Shown: positions 1 through 7,397, counted from the first letter of the stretch. The stretch: 7,397 bases of DNA from Caulobacter sp. (GCA_028291125.1 JAQGIN010000127.1:1-7397), one strand, 5' to 3'. Notes: generated from the sequence alone by a model not told the origin. Translations and numbers: made by a program.

Positions 1-548
1 TGACCCAGCTGGGCGTCGCCCTGCCCAACTTCTGGTTCGCCATGCTGCTGGTCATGGCCTTCTCGATGACCCTGCGCTGGTTCACGGCCGGCGGCTTTCC
101 CGGCTGGGACGCGGGCCTGCTGCCGGCGCTGAAGGCCCTGACCTTGCCGGCCGTGGCCCTGGCCCTGCCGCAGGCGGCGGTGCTGGCCCGCGTCACCCGC
201 TCAGCCCTGATCGACACCCTCGGCGAGGACTATATGCGCACCGCCCGCGCCAAGGGGCTGTCGCGCGACCAGGCGCTGTGGCGCCACGGCCTGCCCAACG
301 CCCTGATCCCGATCCTGACCATCCTCGGTTTGCAGTTCCCATTCCTGCTGGCCGGCGGGGTGATCATCGAGAACGTGTTCTTCCTGCCCGGCCTGGGCCG
401 GCTGGTGTTCCAGGCCATCACCCAGCGCGACCTGATCGTCGTCCAGGGGGTGGTGATGCTGCTGGTGCTGGCGGTGGTGGCCACCACCTTCCTGGTCGAC
501 ATCGCCTATGTGCTGGTCGATCCGCGGCTGCGGGGGCGACGACCATGA
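1..548 (+). CDS. Dipeptide/oligopeptide ABC transporter permease, DppB type (3' part only)
   Basis: This is an inner-membrane permease subunit of a peptide/nickel-class ABC importer; it forms half of the membrane channel. The gene starts before the window, the first complete codon is at 3, and 181 C-terminal residues of a usual 300-340 are visible. Counting from that codon, hydrophobic segments lie near 8-23, 44-62, 101-121 and 145-168. The cytoplasmic EAA loop that contacts the ATPase is at about 76-98 (DYMRTARAKGLS, then HGLPNALIP). Other family hallmarks are GGVIIENVFFLPGLGRLV (118-135), RDLIVVQG and the C-terminal LVDPRLRG. The stop overlaps the next permease start in ATGA, which indicates translational coupling and heterodimer formation with it. 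The family call is secure. The substrate (dipeptide, oligopeptide, glutathione, nickel chelate) cannot be told from a permease fragment. Confidence 0.93.
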   Translation, partial: TQLGVALPNFWFAMLLVMAFSMTLRWFTAGGFPGWDAGLLPALKALTLPAVALALPQAAVLARVTRSALIDTLGEDYMRTARAKGLSRDQALWRHGLPNALIPILTILGLQFPFLLAGGVIIENVFFLPGLGRLVFQAITQRDLIVVQGVVMLLVLAVVATTFLVDIAYVLVDPRLRGRRP

Positions 549-1366
549 GCCGCCGTCCGTCCCTCGGCCTGACCCTGGGCGCCGCGATCAGCGCGGTGTT
601 CGTGCTGGCCGCCCTCGGCTCGCTGCTGTGGACGCCCTATCGCGTCGACGCCCTCGACATCGCCCAGCGCCTGCGGCCGCCGTCCTGGAGCCATCCGTTC
701 GGCACCGACCATTTCGGCCGCGACGGGCTGTCGATGATCCTGGTCGGGGCCCGCAACGCCCTGGCGGTGTCGCTGGTCGCCGTCGGTCTGGGCATGGCGG
801 TGGGCGTGCCGCTGGGCCTGTTGGCCGCCGCCCGGCGTGGCCTCGCCGACGAGCTGGTGATGCGCGCCAATGACGTGATCTTCGCCTTCCCGGCCCTGAT
901 CCTGGCCATATTGATCACCGCCGTGCTCGGCCCCGGGGCGATCAACGCCGTCATCGCCATCGGCGTGTTCAACATCCCGGTCTTCGCCCGCCTGACCCGC
1001 GGCTCGGCCCTGTCGCTGTGGACCCGCGACTATGTGCTGGCGGCGCGGGCGGCGGGGAAGGGGCCGGCGCGGATCTCGCTGGAGCACATCCTGCCCGGCC
1101 TGGTCAGCGCCCTGATCGTCCAGGCCACCCTGCAGTTCTCGCTGGGCATCATCGCCGAGGCCGGACTCTCTTACGTGGGCCTGGGGACCCAGCCGCCGAA
1201 CCCCAGCTGGGGTCGGATGCTCAACGACGCCCAGGTGCTGATCGGGACCGCGCCGCTGCAGGCGGTGTTCCCCGGCCTGGCCATCGTCATCACCGTGCTG
1301 GGCCTCAACCTGCTGGGCGACGGCCTGCGCGACCGGCTCGATCCTCGCCTGCGGGGAGGGCGCTAG
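545..1366 (+). CDS. Dipeptide/oligopeptide ABC transporter permease, DppC type
   Basis: This is the second inner-membrane permease of the importer, 273 aa, within the usual DppC length of about 270-300. A first membrane helix (about 9-29) is followed by the periplasmic segment typical of the DppC family, with HPFGTDHFGRDGLSMILVGAR at about 50-70. The transport domain has hydrophobic stretches near 70-96, 112-128, 130-148, 186-206 and 238-258. The EAA loop is at about 162-184 (DYVLAARAAGKGPARISLEH, then ILPG). GLSYVGLGTQPPNPSWGRML (207-226) and the terminal DPRLRGG are diagnostic. The ATG at 545 is chosen because it overlaps the upstream stop (ATGA) and gives the standard N-terminus; the frame stays open upstream only as a shadow of the preceding gene. 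It is followed with no gap by the ATPase gene. Substrate is unknown. Confidence 0.95.
   Translation: MSRRPSLGLTLGAAISAVFVLAALGSLLWTPYRVDALDIAQRLRPPSWSHPFGTDHFGRDGLSMILVGARNALAVSLVAVGLGMAVGVPLGLLAAARRGLADELVMRANDVIFAFPALILAILITAVLGPGAINAVIAIGVFNIPVFARLTRGSALSLWTRDYVLAARAAGKGPARISLEHILPGLVSALIVQATLQFSLGIIAEAGLSYVGLGTQPPNPSWGRMLNDAQVLIGTAPLQAVFPGLAIVITVLGLNLLGDGLRDRLDPRLRGGR
1353..1360 (+). promoter_or_regulatory. Shine-Dalgarno sequence of the ATPase gene
   Basis: GGGGAGGG lies inside the last codons of the DppC-type gene, 6 bases before the ATG at 1367. It supports this start even though the intergenic gap is zero. Confidence 0.6.
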
Positions 1367-2957
<1,591 letters not shown>

Positions 2958-2986
<29 letters not shown>

Positions 2987-3674
2987 TCGACAGCCGGTCG
3001 GCCCCGGCATAGGGAGCCACCGCCATCACCGCGTGGTCCTGCGGCACGGCGAAGAGATTGAGGGCGTTGAAGCTGGGGGTGTAGCCCTCGGCGACATGGC
3101 CGTCGTCGTCGATGAAGGCCAGCTGGCCGCCCCAGTCGGGCCGCCAAGTCGGCGTCAGGTTCAGCACATAGGCGAACAGCCGGTGCTTGCCGTCCGCGGC
3201 GTCGCTGTGCCGGGTCAGGAAGTCGCCGGGCCGGTAGCGGGTGGCCTGAGCGTCGCAATAGGTCGCCCGCATGTCGCCGGTCAGGGCGCGGACGAAACCC
3301 AGGAACGCCGCGCCGTTGAGGAAGTCGTAGACCTCCTCGATCGCCGAGCCGGCGCGCTGGCCCGCCTCGACCGCGTCGCTGACCTTCCAGGTGTCGAACC
3401 GGTAGGCGAAGCCGGCGCGGGCCTGAGTCAGAACCGCCTGGTCGATGGCCTGGGCGGCGTCGGGGGCGACGGCCTGGTAGTCGGCCAGGGTCGGCTCGTA
3501 GTGCGTGTCGCCGTGCAGCAGGGCCTTGCGCCACGGGACGTCGCCGGCCAGAGCGGCGTGGACGCGGGCCGCGCCGTCGCCGGCCAGGAAGCCGGGCAGG
3601 TGCAGCCGGCCCAGGCGCTTGAACAGCGGCGCCAGGGCGGCCGGCTTCAAGGCCGGGTCGATGCTCAGGCTCAC
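2958..3674 (-). CDS. 2-oxoglutarate/Fe(II)-dependent dioxygenase, prolyl-hydroxylase-like (Tpa1/COG3751 type)
   Basis: This is a predicted cytoplasmic dioxygenase of 238 aa that would use 2-oxoglutarate, O2 and Fe(II) to hydroxylate a substrate, releasing succinate and CO2. The core motif RYRPGDFLTRHSD (146-158) supplies iron ligands His156 and Asp158. The distal ligand is His214 in PQDHAVMAV, and Arg227 in RLSITGW is the expected 2-oxoglutarate contact. YVLNLTPTWRPDWGGQL (169-185) and the FNALNLF stretch also match the double-stranded beta-helix family that includes yeast Tpa1. Known relatives hydroxylate prolines in ribosomal protein S23 or, for a Pseudomonas enzyme, EF-Tu; the target here is not known. 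The GTG start at 3674 gives GTGA with the stop of the upstream hydrolase gene, and GGAG lies 8 bases before it. No signal peptide is seen. The 3' end overlaps the ATPase gene of the opposite strand. Confidence 0.87.
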
Positions 3675-4675
3675 GCGGCCGGCTCCGAGGCGGCGGCGTG
3701 GACGGCGCGGGCGATGGCGCGGGCCAGGCAGTCGGCGGCGGCCGAGCCGAGGCGGGTGATCTGCCGCTGGCGCTCCGGCCCCGGATCGAGGGCCACGGCC
3801 CCCGACGCCAGGGCGAAGACCACGTCGCCGTCGAACGGGGTGTGGGCCGGGCGCACGGCGCGGGCCAGGCCGTCCTGGGCCATCATCGCCAGCCGCTTGC
3901 ACTCGGCGGTGGTCAGGGCGGCCGAGGTGGCGACCACGGCCAGGGTGGTGTTGGCCCCCGCCGCCAGCCGGCCCTGGTCGGCCAGCCGGGAGTCGTCGGG
4001 CATCGGGTCGATGCGGCCGCCGGGGCCGCTGGGCGTGCGGCCGCCGAACTCGCCGTCGATCTCGAACGGCCAGGCCCAGTAGGTGATCCCGTCGGGCATG
4101 AACACCGAGCCGACCGGATTGGCCGCCGCCAGGGCCCCGACCATCAGGCCTTGGCCGAGATCGAGCGAGGTCGAGCCGAGCCCGCCCTTGGCCAGGCCGG
4201 CCATGGCGCCGCGTCCCGCCCCGACCGAGCCCAGCGCGAACGTCTCGCTGGCCGCCGCGGCCGCCGCGATGCCCAGGGCGCGATAGGGCGGATCCAGGCC
4301 CCAGGCCTTGTCGCCGCCATTGGCCAGGTCGTGCAGCACCGCGCCGGGCACGATCGGAATAGCCAGCGCGCCGGGCTTCAGGCGCAGGCCATGGCCGGCC
4401 TGGGACAGCACCGCGACCACGCCGTCGGCGGCCCCGAGGCCGAACACCGAGCCGCCCGACAGCACGATGGCGTGGGCCCGGCCGACCAGGTTCTCAGGGG
4501 CCAGGGTCTCGGTCTCGCGCACGCCCGGACCGCCGCCGCGCACGTCGACCCCGGCCGTCCAGCCGGCGGGGCAGAGCAGGGCGGTGACGCCGGTGCGCGC
4601 CGACTCACTGGTGGCGTGGCCCACCGTCAGGCCGGCGACGTCGGTGATCAGATTGCGCGGACCGGGACCAAACAC
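3671..4675 (-). CDS. P1-family (DmpA/NylC-type) self-processing N-terminal-nucleophile hydrolase
   Basis: This 334-aa protein belongs to the family of L-aminopeptidase/D-esterase DmpA, beta-peptidyl aminopeptidases and nylon-oligomer hydrolase NylC, which cleave themselves into alpha and beta chains. Family motifs in order are NLITDVAGLTVGHA (8-21), DVRGGGPGVRETETLAPENL (44-63), IVLSGGSVFGLGAADGV (70-86), GSVGAGRGA (149-157), KGGLGSTS (163-170), and AGANTTLAVVATS (239-251), then AQDGLARAVRPAHTPFDGD (266-284). The likely cleavage is Asn242/Thr243, freeing Thr243 as the nucleophile; Asn-Thr resembles NylC, whereas DmpA cleaves Gly-Ser. No signal peptide is seen, so it should be cytoplasmic. The GTG at 4675 is chosen because AGGAG stands 6 bases upstream and the protein then begins at the family's usual N-terminus. 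The frame stays open to 4930, but that extension runs through an intergenic inverted repeat. The gene overlaps the dioxygenase start by 4 bases. True substrate is unknown: peptides, D-amino acid esters or other amides. Confidence 0.9.
   Translation of the reverse strand: MFGPGPRNLITDVAGLTVGHATSESARTGVTALLCPAGWTAGVDVRGGGPGVRETETLAPENLVGRAHAIVLSGGSVFGLGAADGVVAVLSQAGHGLRLKPGALAIPIVPGAVLHDLANGGDKAWGLDPPYRALGIAAAAAASETFALGSVGAGRGAMAGLAKGGLGSTSLDLGQGLMVGALAAANPVGSVFMPDGITYWAWPFEIDGEFGGRTPSGPGGRIDPMPDDSRLADQGRLAAGANTTLAVVATSAALTTAECKRLAMMAQDGLARAVRPAHTPFDGDVVFALASGAVALDPGPERQRQITRLGSAAADCLARAIARAVHAAASEPAA
3683..3686 (-). promoter_or_regulatory. Shine-Dalgarno sequence of the dioxygenase gene
   Basis: On the minus strand GGAG lies 8 bases before the GTG at 3674, inside the last codons of the P1 hydrolase gene. 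Together with the GTGA overlap it decides the start; no ATG is available nearby in this frame. Confidence 0.45.
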
Positions 4676-4681
4676 GAAGCT

Positions 4682-4686
4682 CTCCT
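4682..4686 (-). promoter_or_regulatory. Shine-Dalgarno sequence of the P1 hydrolase gene
   Basis: On the minus strand AGGAG is followed by the 6-base spacer AGCTTC and the GTG at 4675. This decides the start over the long upstream extension, which has no ATG nearer than 4930. Confidence 0.7.
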
Positions 4687-4703
4687 GGAGGACTGTGATG
4701 TTT

Positions 4704-4730
4704 AGAGCAGGATCGGGTGGGATTGAAACG
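4704..4730. repeat. Possible interspersed intergenic repeat fragment
   Basis: The plus strand begins AGAGCAGGATCGGGTGGGAT and continues TGAAACG. It resembles in style the GAGCATGATC-type repeats known between genes in Rhizobiales, and sits between the P1 hydrolase start and the large inverted repeat. Only one copy is in the window, so repeat status is a suspicion. On the minus strand it also contains a weak promoter-like pair, TTTCAA (4728-4723) and TCTAAA (4706-4701) with a 16-base spacer, placed suitably for the hydrolase gene. Confidence 0.25.
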
Positions 4731-4747
4731 CTGACATCATCTCCACC

Positions 4748-4857
4748 CCCGTCTTCCCGGCGAAGGCCGGGACCCAGATTCAGCCGTGACGCTGGGTAAT
4801 TTCTCCGCGGACGCACTGCCCTAGGATCTGGGCCCCGGCCTTCGCCGGGGAGACGGG
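4748..4857. repeat. REP-like long inverted repeat between divergent genes
   Basis: The left arm (4748-4779) and right arm (4826-4857) are reverse complements over 32 bases with 30 matches; the two differences are 4772/4833 and 4755/4850. The core of the left arm is CCCGGCGAAGGCCGGGACCC, itself a smaller palindrome around GGCGAAGGCC. The 46-base loop holds two short palindromes, TCCGCGGA (4804-4811) and CCTAGG (4820-4825). Sequences of this kind are typical dispersed intergenic palindromes in Caulobacter- and Sphingomonas-like genomes, which is established knowledge rather than something this window can show. It could form a strong hairpin in RNA from either strand and may separate the two divergent transcription units. 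There is no T-tract right after the arms, so it is not a classical intrinsic terminator. Confidence 0.85.
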
Positions 4858-4933
4858 TTGAAAGGGTGGCCCAAGCCAAGGAGAAACGCGTTTTCAAGCC
4901 GCGCTCACGCTGTACGCTTAGGGAGTCCACAGC

Positions 4934-4938
4934 AGGAG
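4934..4938 (+). promoter_or_regulatory. Shine-Dalgarno sequence of the amidase gene
   Basis: AGGAG lies 5 bases before the ATG at 4944 and selects it over the ATG-less upstream extension of the frame that starts in the repeat region. A very weak promoter-like arrangement (TTCAAGC at 4893-4899, TACGCT at 4913-4918) precedes it and is not claimed. Confidence 0.65.
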
Positions 4939-4943
4939 CCTCG

Positions 4944-6341
4944 ATGTCCGACCTCGCCGACCTGACCGCCGTCGATCTGCTGGCCGGCTATCGCCGCCGG
5001 ACGCTGTCGCCGGTCGAGGTGGTCGAGGCGGTCCTCGACCGCATCGCCGTCGCCGAGCCTCACCTGGCCGCCACCTACGCCCTCGATCCCGATGGCGCGC
5101 GGGCGGCGGCCAAGGAGTCCGAGGCCCGCTGGGCGCGCGGCGAACCGCTGGGCGCGCTCGACGGCGCGCCGGTGACGCTGAAGGAGCTGATCGCCATCCG
5201 CGGCGTGGCCAAGCCGTTGGGCAGCGCCGCCACCGTGCTGGTTCCCGAGCCCGCCGACGCCCCGCCGACCGCGAGGCTGCGCGAGGCCGGGGCGGTGATC
5301 CTGGGCCAGACCACCTGCCCCGACTTCGGCATGCTGTCCTCGGGCCTGTCCAGCTTCCATCCGCTGTCGCGCAATCCCTGGGACCTGTCGCGCACGCCGG
5401 GCGGATCGAGCGCCGGGGCGGGAGCCGCGGCGGCGGCCGGCTATGGGCCGCTGCACGTCGGCACCGACATCGGCGGCTCGGTGCGGCTGCCGGCCGGCTG
5501 GTGCGGGATCTTTGGCCTGAAGCCGAGCAACGGCCGCATCCCCATCGATCCGCCGACCATCGGCCGGGTGGCCGGGCCGATGACCCGCACGGTGACCGAC
5601 TCGGCCCTGCTGATGTCGGTGCTGTCGCGGCCGGACCGGCGCGATCACATGAGCCTGCCGCCGGCCGCGATCGACTGGCTGGACCTCGGCATCGACCTAG
5701 CGGGCCTGCGCATCGGCCTGATGCTGGAGCCCGGCTGCGGCCTGGCGGTGGAGCCCCAGGTGGCGGCCGCCGTCACCGCCGCCGCCGCCCTGCTGGAACA
5801 GGCGGGTGCGATCGTCGAGCCGGTCGCCCCGATCCTGACCCGTCCGATGCTCGACGGCCTCGACCTGTTCTGGCGCGCCCGGGCCTGGAGCGACATCGTC
5901 GCCATGCCGCGCGAGCGGGCGAAGCGCATCCTGCCCTTCATCCACGCCTGGGCGGCGGGGGCGGCGGAGGCGGACGGGCTCGCCGTCTATCTCGGCTTCA
6001 GCCAGATCGCCGCCATGCGCGAGGCCGGGACCCGGGCCAGCGCCGCCTACGACTTCCTGCTGTCGCCGACCGCGCCGATTCCGGCCTTCGCCGCCGAGCT
6101 GCCGTCGCCGACCAACGATCCGGCCCGGCCGTTCGAGCACATCGCCTTCACCGTCGCCTACAACATGACCGAGCAGCCGGCCGCCTCGATCAATTGCGGT
6201 TACACGGACGATGGCCTGCCGATCGGCCTGCAGATCGTCGGCCAGCGATTCGACGATCTGGGCGTGTTGCGGCTATCTCGCGCTTTCGAGCAGCTGCGCG
6301 GGCCGCAAAAGCCCTGGCCCCGCTTGGATCCCGCCTGGTGA
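4944..6341 (+). CDS. Amidase-signature family amidohydrolase
   Basis: This 465-aa predicted cytoplasmic enzyme would hydrolyse a carboxamide to acid plus ammonia or amine. The Ser-cisSer-Lys triad is complete: Lys80 in PVTLKEL, cis-Ser155 in PGGSSAGAG, and nucleophile Ser179 in DIGGSVRLPA. The spacings 75 and 24 equal those of FAAH (142/217/241). Other family landmarks are LGALDGAPVTLKE (69-81), ILGQTTCPDFGM (119-130), SRNPWDLSRTPGGSSAG (142-158), GLKPSNGRIP (191-200), GPMTRTVTDSALL (211-223), LLSPTAPIPA (372-381) and the C-terminal GLPIGLQIVGQRFDD (424-438). GatA-type amidotransferase subunits share this fold, but no gatC/gatB neighbours are present, and NylA-type and general amidases also belong here. 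No signal peptide is visible. It is divergent from the P1 hydrolase across a 268-base gap and appears monocistronic. Substrate cannot be inferred from sequence alone. Confidence 0.93.
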   Translation: MSDLADLTAVDLLAGYRRRTLSPVEVVEAVLDRIAVAEPHLAATYALDPDGARAAAKESEARWARGEPLGALDGAPVTLKELIAIRGVAKPLGSAATVLVPEPADAPPTARLREAGAVILGQTTCPDFGMLSSGLSSFHPLSRNPWDLSRTPGGSSAGAGAAAAAGYGPLHVGTDIGGSVRLPAGWCGIFGLKPSNGRIPIDPPTIGRVAGPMTRTVTDSALLMSVLSRPDRRDHMSLPPAAIDWLDLGIDLAGLRIGLMLEPGCGLAVEPQVAAAVTAAAALLEQAGAIVEPVAPILTRPMLDGLDLFWRARAWSDIVAMPRERAKRILPFIHAWAAGAAEADGLAVYLGFSQIAAMREAGTRASAAYDFLLSPTAPIPAFAAELPSPTNDPARPFEHIAFTVAYNMTEQPAASINCGYTDDGLPIGLQIVGQRFDDLGVLRLSRAFEQLRGPQKPWPRLDPAW

Positions 6342-6557
6342 CGCTTTTCGCGGGAATTTCGCCATGTTCGCCAACAGGTTGATTTCACGAAAGAAACTCG
6401 TCCGCTGGCGGATGGGTTGCGCCAAGGTGAGTCCCGTAACATCCAGGAATTGTTATTTGTTGCCCTTTTGCCACACCCGATTTCGTAGGTAGTGCGTTGT
6501 GTTGGCTAGCGTCGCCTTGCTCGGCGCCGCGAAAATTACAAACGAGGGTTACACAAC
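6342..6557 (+). promoter_or_regulatory. Intergenic leader upstream of the outer-membrane protein gene
   Basis: These 216 bases have no credible gene and are clearly richer in A/T than the flanking genes, especially 6440-6470 and 6530-6557, as expected for a promoter and leader of a strongly expressed porin. A short perfect hairpin TCCGCTGGCGGA is at 6401-6412, a GAGTC (possible CcrM-type GANTC methylation site) is at 6429-6433, and GCTAGC at 6505-6510 is only a partial match to the Caulobacter -10 consensus GCTANAWC. No -35/-10 pair is convincing. No intrinsic terminator is seen for the amidase gene. Confidence 0.45.
6544..6548 (+). promoter_or_regulatory. Shine-Dalgarno sequence of the outer-membrane protein gene
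   Basis: GAGGG lies 9 bases before the ATG at 6558, which begins a typical signal peptide, so the start is well fixed. Confidence 0.6.
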
Positions 6558-7397
6558 ATGAAAATCCGGTTGCTGGCTGGCGTAGCCGCGGTCGCGCTCT
6601 GCGCGGCCACGGGCGCCTCCGCCCAAAGCGCGTTGAGCGGATGGTACTTAGCCGGCGACGTCGGCTACCACTCCACCGATGGGATCAACGCCAAATCCAA
6701 CGTCAATAACTCGGCGGGCTCGGCCTATGGCTGGACCTTCTCGACCGACGAGGACTGGGCGGGTTTTGGTCGCGTCGGCTTCCGCTTCACCCCCAACTGG
6801 CGGGTCGAGGCTGAATACGGCTACCGCAAGGGCGACATCGAAGGCGTTCGTGGCAGCGCCACGGCGGCTCAACCGATCGGTCTCTGCACCGCCGGCCCGA
6901 TCCGCACCGCCGCGGCTCCGACCTGCGGCGCGCCGAACGGCGAGATCAAGGCCACCACGCTGATGGCCAACGTGATCTATGACTTCATGCCCGACTCGAC
7001 CATCCGCCCGTTCATCGGCGCTGGTCTGGGCACGGCCTGGATCCACAACAAGGTCTACGGCCAGCTGAGCGGCGTTCCCGCCTTCAACGCGCCGTACCAG
7101 AACGTCAGCTTCGACGACGTCGACCAAGCCTTCGCCTATCAAGGCCTGCTGGGCGTCGCCTGGGAAGTGGCCCCGAACTGGTCGATCGACCTGACCGGGC
7201 GCTATCTGGCCACCAACGACGCCGAATGGGGCTCGGTGACCCGGAACGTCGGTCCCGGCGTCGGCACGATCACCAACGTCGGCAGCTTCGAAGGCAAGTA
7301 CAAGGACACGTCGATCACCCTCGGCGTCCGCTACACCTTCGGCTCGCCGCCGCCCCCGCCGCCGCCCCCGCCCCCGCCTCCGCCTCCGCCGCCCCCG
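6558..7397 (+). CDS. OmpA-family outer-membrane beta-barrel protein with polyproline linker (3' end outside window)
   Basis: The frame is open from the ATG to the end of the window (280 codons, no stop). Residues 1-22 form a Sec signal peptide: MKIR, a hydrophobic core LLAGVAAVALCAATG, and cleavage after ASA, before Gln23. The mature part shows eight amphipathic beta-strand candidates near 28-38, 67-78, 81-94, 130-145, 148-165, 190-206, 208-219 and 249-261, ending in Tyr-Thr-Phe, as in the 8-strand OmpA/OMP_b-brl barrel. Cys110 and Cys123 fall in the loop between strands 3 and 4 and could form a disulfide. Residues 264-280 are seventeen consecutive prolines. In Caulobacterales such a linker usually leads to an OmpA-like peptidoglycan-binding domain; that part is not visible here. 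Likely role: outer-membrane integrity and anchoring to the cell wall. Cys15 is not in a valid lipobox, so it is not a lipoprotein. Confidence 0.88.
   Translation, partial: MKIRLLAGVAAVALCAATGASAQSALSGWYLAGDVGYHSTDGINAKSNVNNSAGSAYGWTFSTDEDWAGFGRVGFRFTPNWRVEAEYGYRKGDIEGVRGSATAAQPIGLCTAGPIRTAAAPTCGAPNGEIKATTLMANVIYDFMPDSTIRPFIGAGLGTAWIHNKVYGQLSGVPAFNAPYQNVSFDDVDQAFAYQGLLGVAWEVAPNWSIDLTGRYLATNDAEWGSVTRNVGPGVGTITNVGSFEGKYKDTSITLGVRYTFGSPPPPPPPPPPPPPPPPP
7347..7397 (+). repeat. Proline-codon repeat tract (17 codons, runs to window end)
   Basis: The tract consists only of CCG, CCC and CCT codons. A 12-base unit CCGCCGCCCCCG occurs at 7347-7358, 7359-7370 and again at 7386-7397. It encodes the linker of the outer-membrane protein; its full length is unknown because the window ends inside it. 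Such tracts can change length by slippage and are error-prone in assembly. Confidence 0.9.

Noticed and set aside
3033..4705. Long plus-strand open frames (349 and 335 codons) opposite the dioxygenase and P1 hydrolase genes
   Set aside because: Their compositions are biased, with Gln/Gly/Arg/His-rich runs and no motifs, whereas the minus-strand products have complete catalytic signatures.
4702..4740. Small minus-strand ORF (12 codons from ATG 4740) before the P1 hydrolase gene
   Set aside because: It has no visible ribosome-binding site (the upstream sequence is the repeat) and no leader-peptide pattern such as regulatory codon runs, so it is probably chance.
4748..4857. The inverted repeat as an intrinsic terminator
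   Set aside because: It lies between two gene starts, not at gene ends, has a 46-base loop, and no T-tract follows either arm.
4676..4930. N-terminal extension of the P1 hydrolase to an ATG at 4930
   Set aside because: It would translate the intergenic inverted repeat (PGEGRGPDPR-type peptide, a common artefact of these repeats). A good Shine-Dalgarno and the family N-terminus mark GTG 4675 instead.
4866..4943. N-terminal extension of the amidase frame upstream of ATG 4944
   Set aside because: The extension has no family similarity, and AGGAG at 4934-4938 directly serves ATG 4944.
6490..6540. A sigma-73/70 promoter for the outer-membrane protein gene (GCTAGC at 6505, or TTGCTC at 6517 with AAAATT at 6532)
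   Set aside because: Neither combination matches both hexamers with acceptable spacing, so only a general regulatory region is annotated.
6600..6602. Cys15 of the outer-membrane protein as a lipoprotein cysteine
   Set aside because: The residues before it (Val-Ala-Leu) do not end in Gly/Ala/Ser as a lipobox requires, and a normal Ala-Ser-Ala signal peptidase I site follows.

Overview
The window is GC-rich, densely coded DNA that reads like an alphaproteobacterial chromosome, most likely Caulobacterales (Caulobacter, Phenylobacterium or a relative). The reasons are strong G/C third-position use, GTG starts, an inverted repeat carrying the GGCGAAGGCCGGGACCCAGA-type sequence that is common between genes in this group, and an OmpA-type porin with a polyproline linker. 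The taxonomy is inferred from style; no rRNA or marker gene is present.

Region 1 (1-2986, + strand) is the distal part of a peptide/nickel-class (Dpp/Opp) ABC importer operon. It holds the 3' end of a DppB-type permease, a complete DppC-type permease, and one polypeptide with two ATPase domains that replaces separate DppD and DppF. The junctions are a 4-base ATGA overlap and a zero-base gap, so the three genes are almost certainly translated together. The solute-binding protein must lie outside the window.

Region 2 (2958-4675, - strand) is a two-gene unit read toward the importer. First comes a P1-family (DmpA/NylC-type) self-processing N-terminal-nucleophile hydrolase. Then, through a GTGA overlap, comes a 2-oxoglutarate/Fe(II) dioxygenase of the prolyl-hydroxylase-like Tpa1/COG3751 type. 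The dioxygenase gene ends 29 bases inside the ATPase gene on the other strand.

Region 3 (4676-4943) is a divergent intergenic region with a 110-bp REP-like inverted repeat (32-bp arms, 30 matching) and possibly a second interspersed fragment. Region 4 (4944-6341, + strand) is an amidase-signature hydrolase with a complete Lys-Ser-Ser triad. Region 5 (6342-6557) is a less GC-rich leader. Region 6 (6558 to the end, + strand) is an exported 8-strand outer-membrane barrel protein that runs off the window inside a run of 17 prolines.

Read together, an oligopeptide-type importer lies beside two cytoplasmic amide-bond hydrolases of different folds, which suggests uptake and breakdown of peptides or unusual amides. 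This is inference from gene order. No clearly new system, phage, insertion sequence, CRISPR or toxin module was found. The points most worth checking are the NylC-like processing site next to an amidase-signature enzyme, the coupled hydrolase-dioxygenase pair, and the intergenic repeats.
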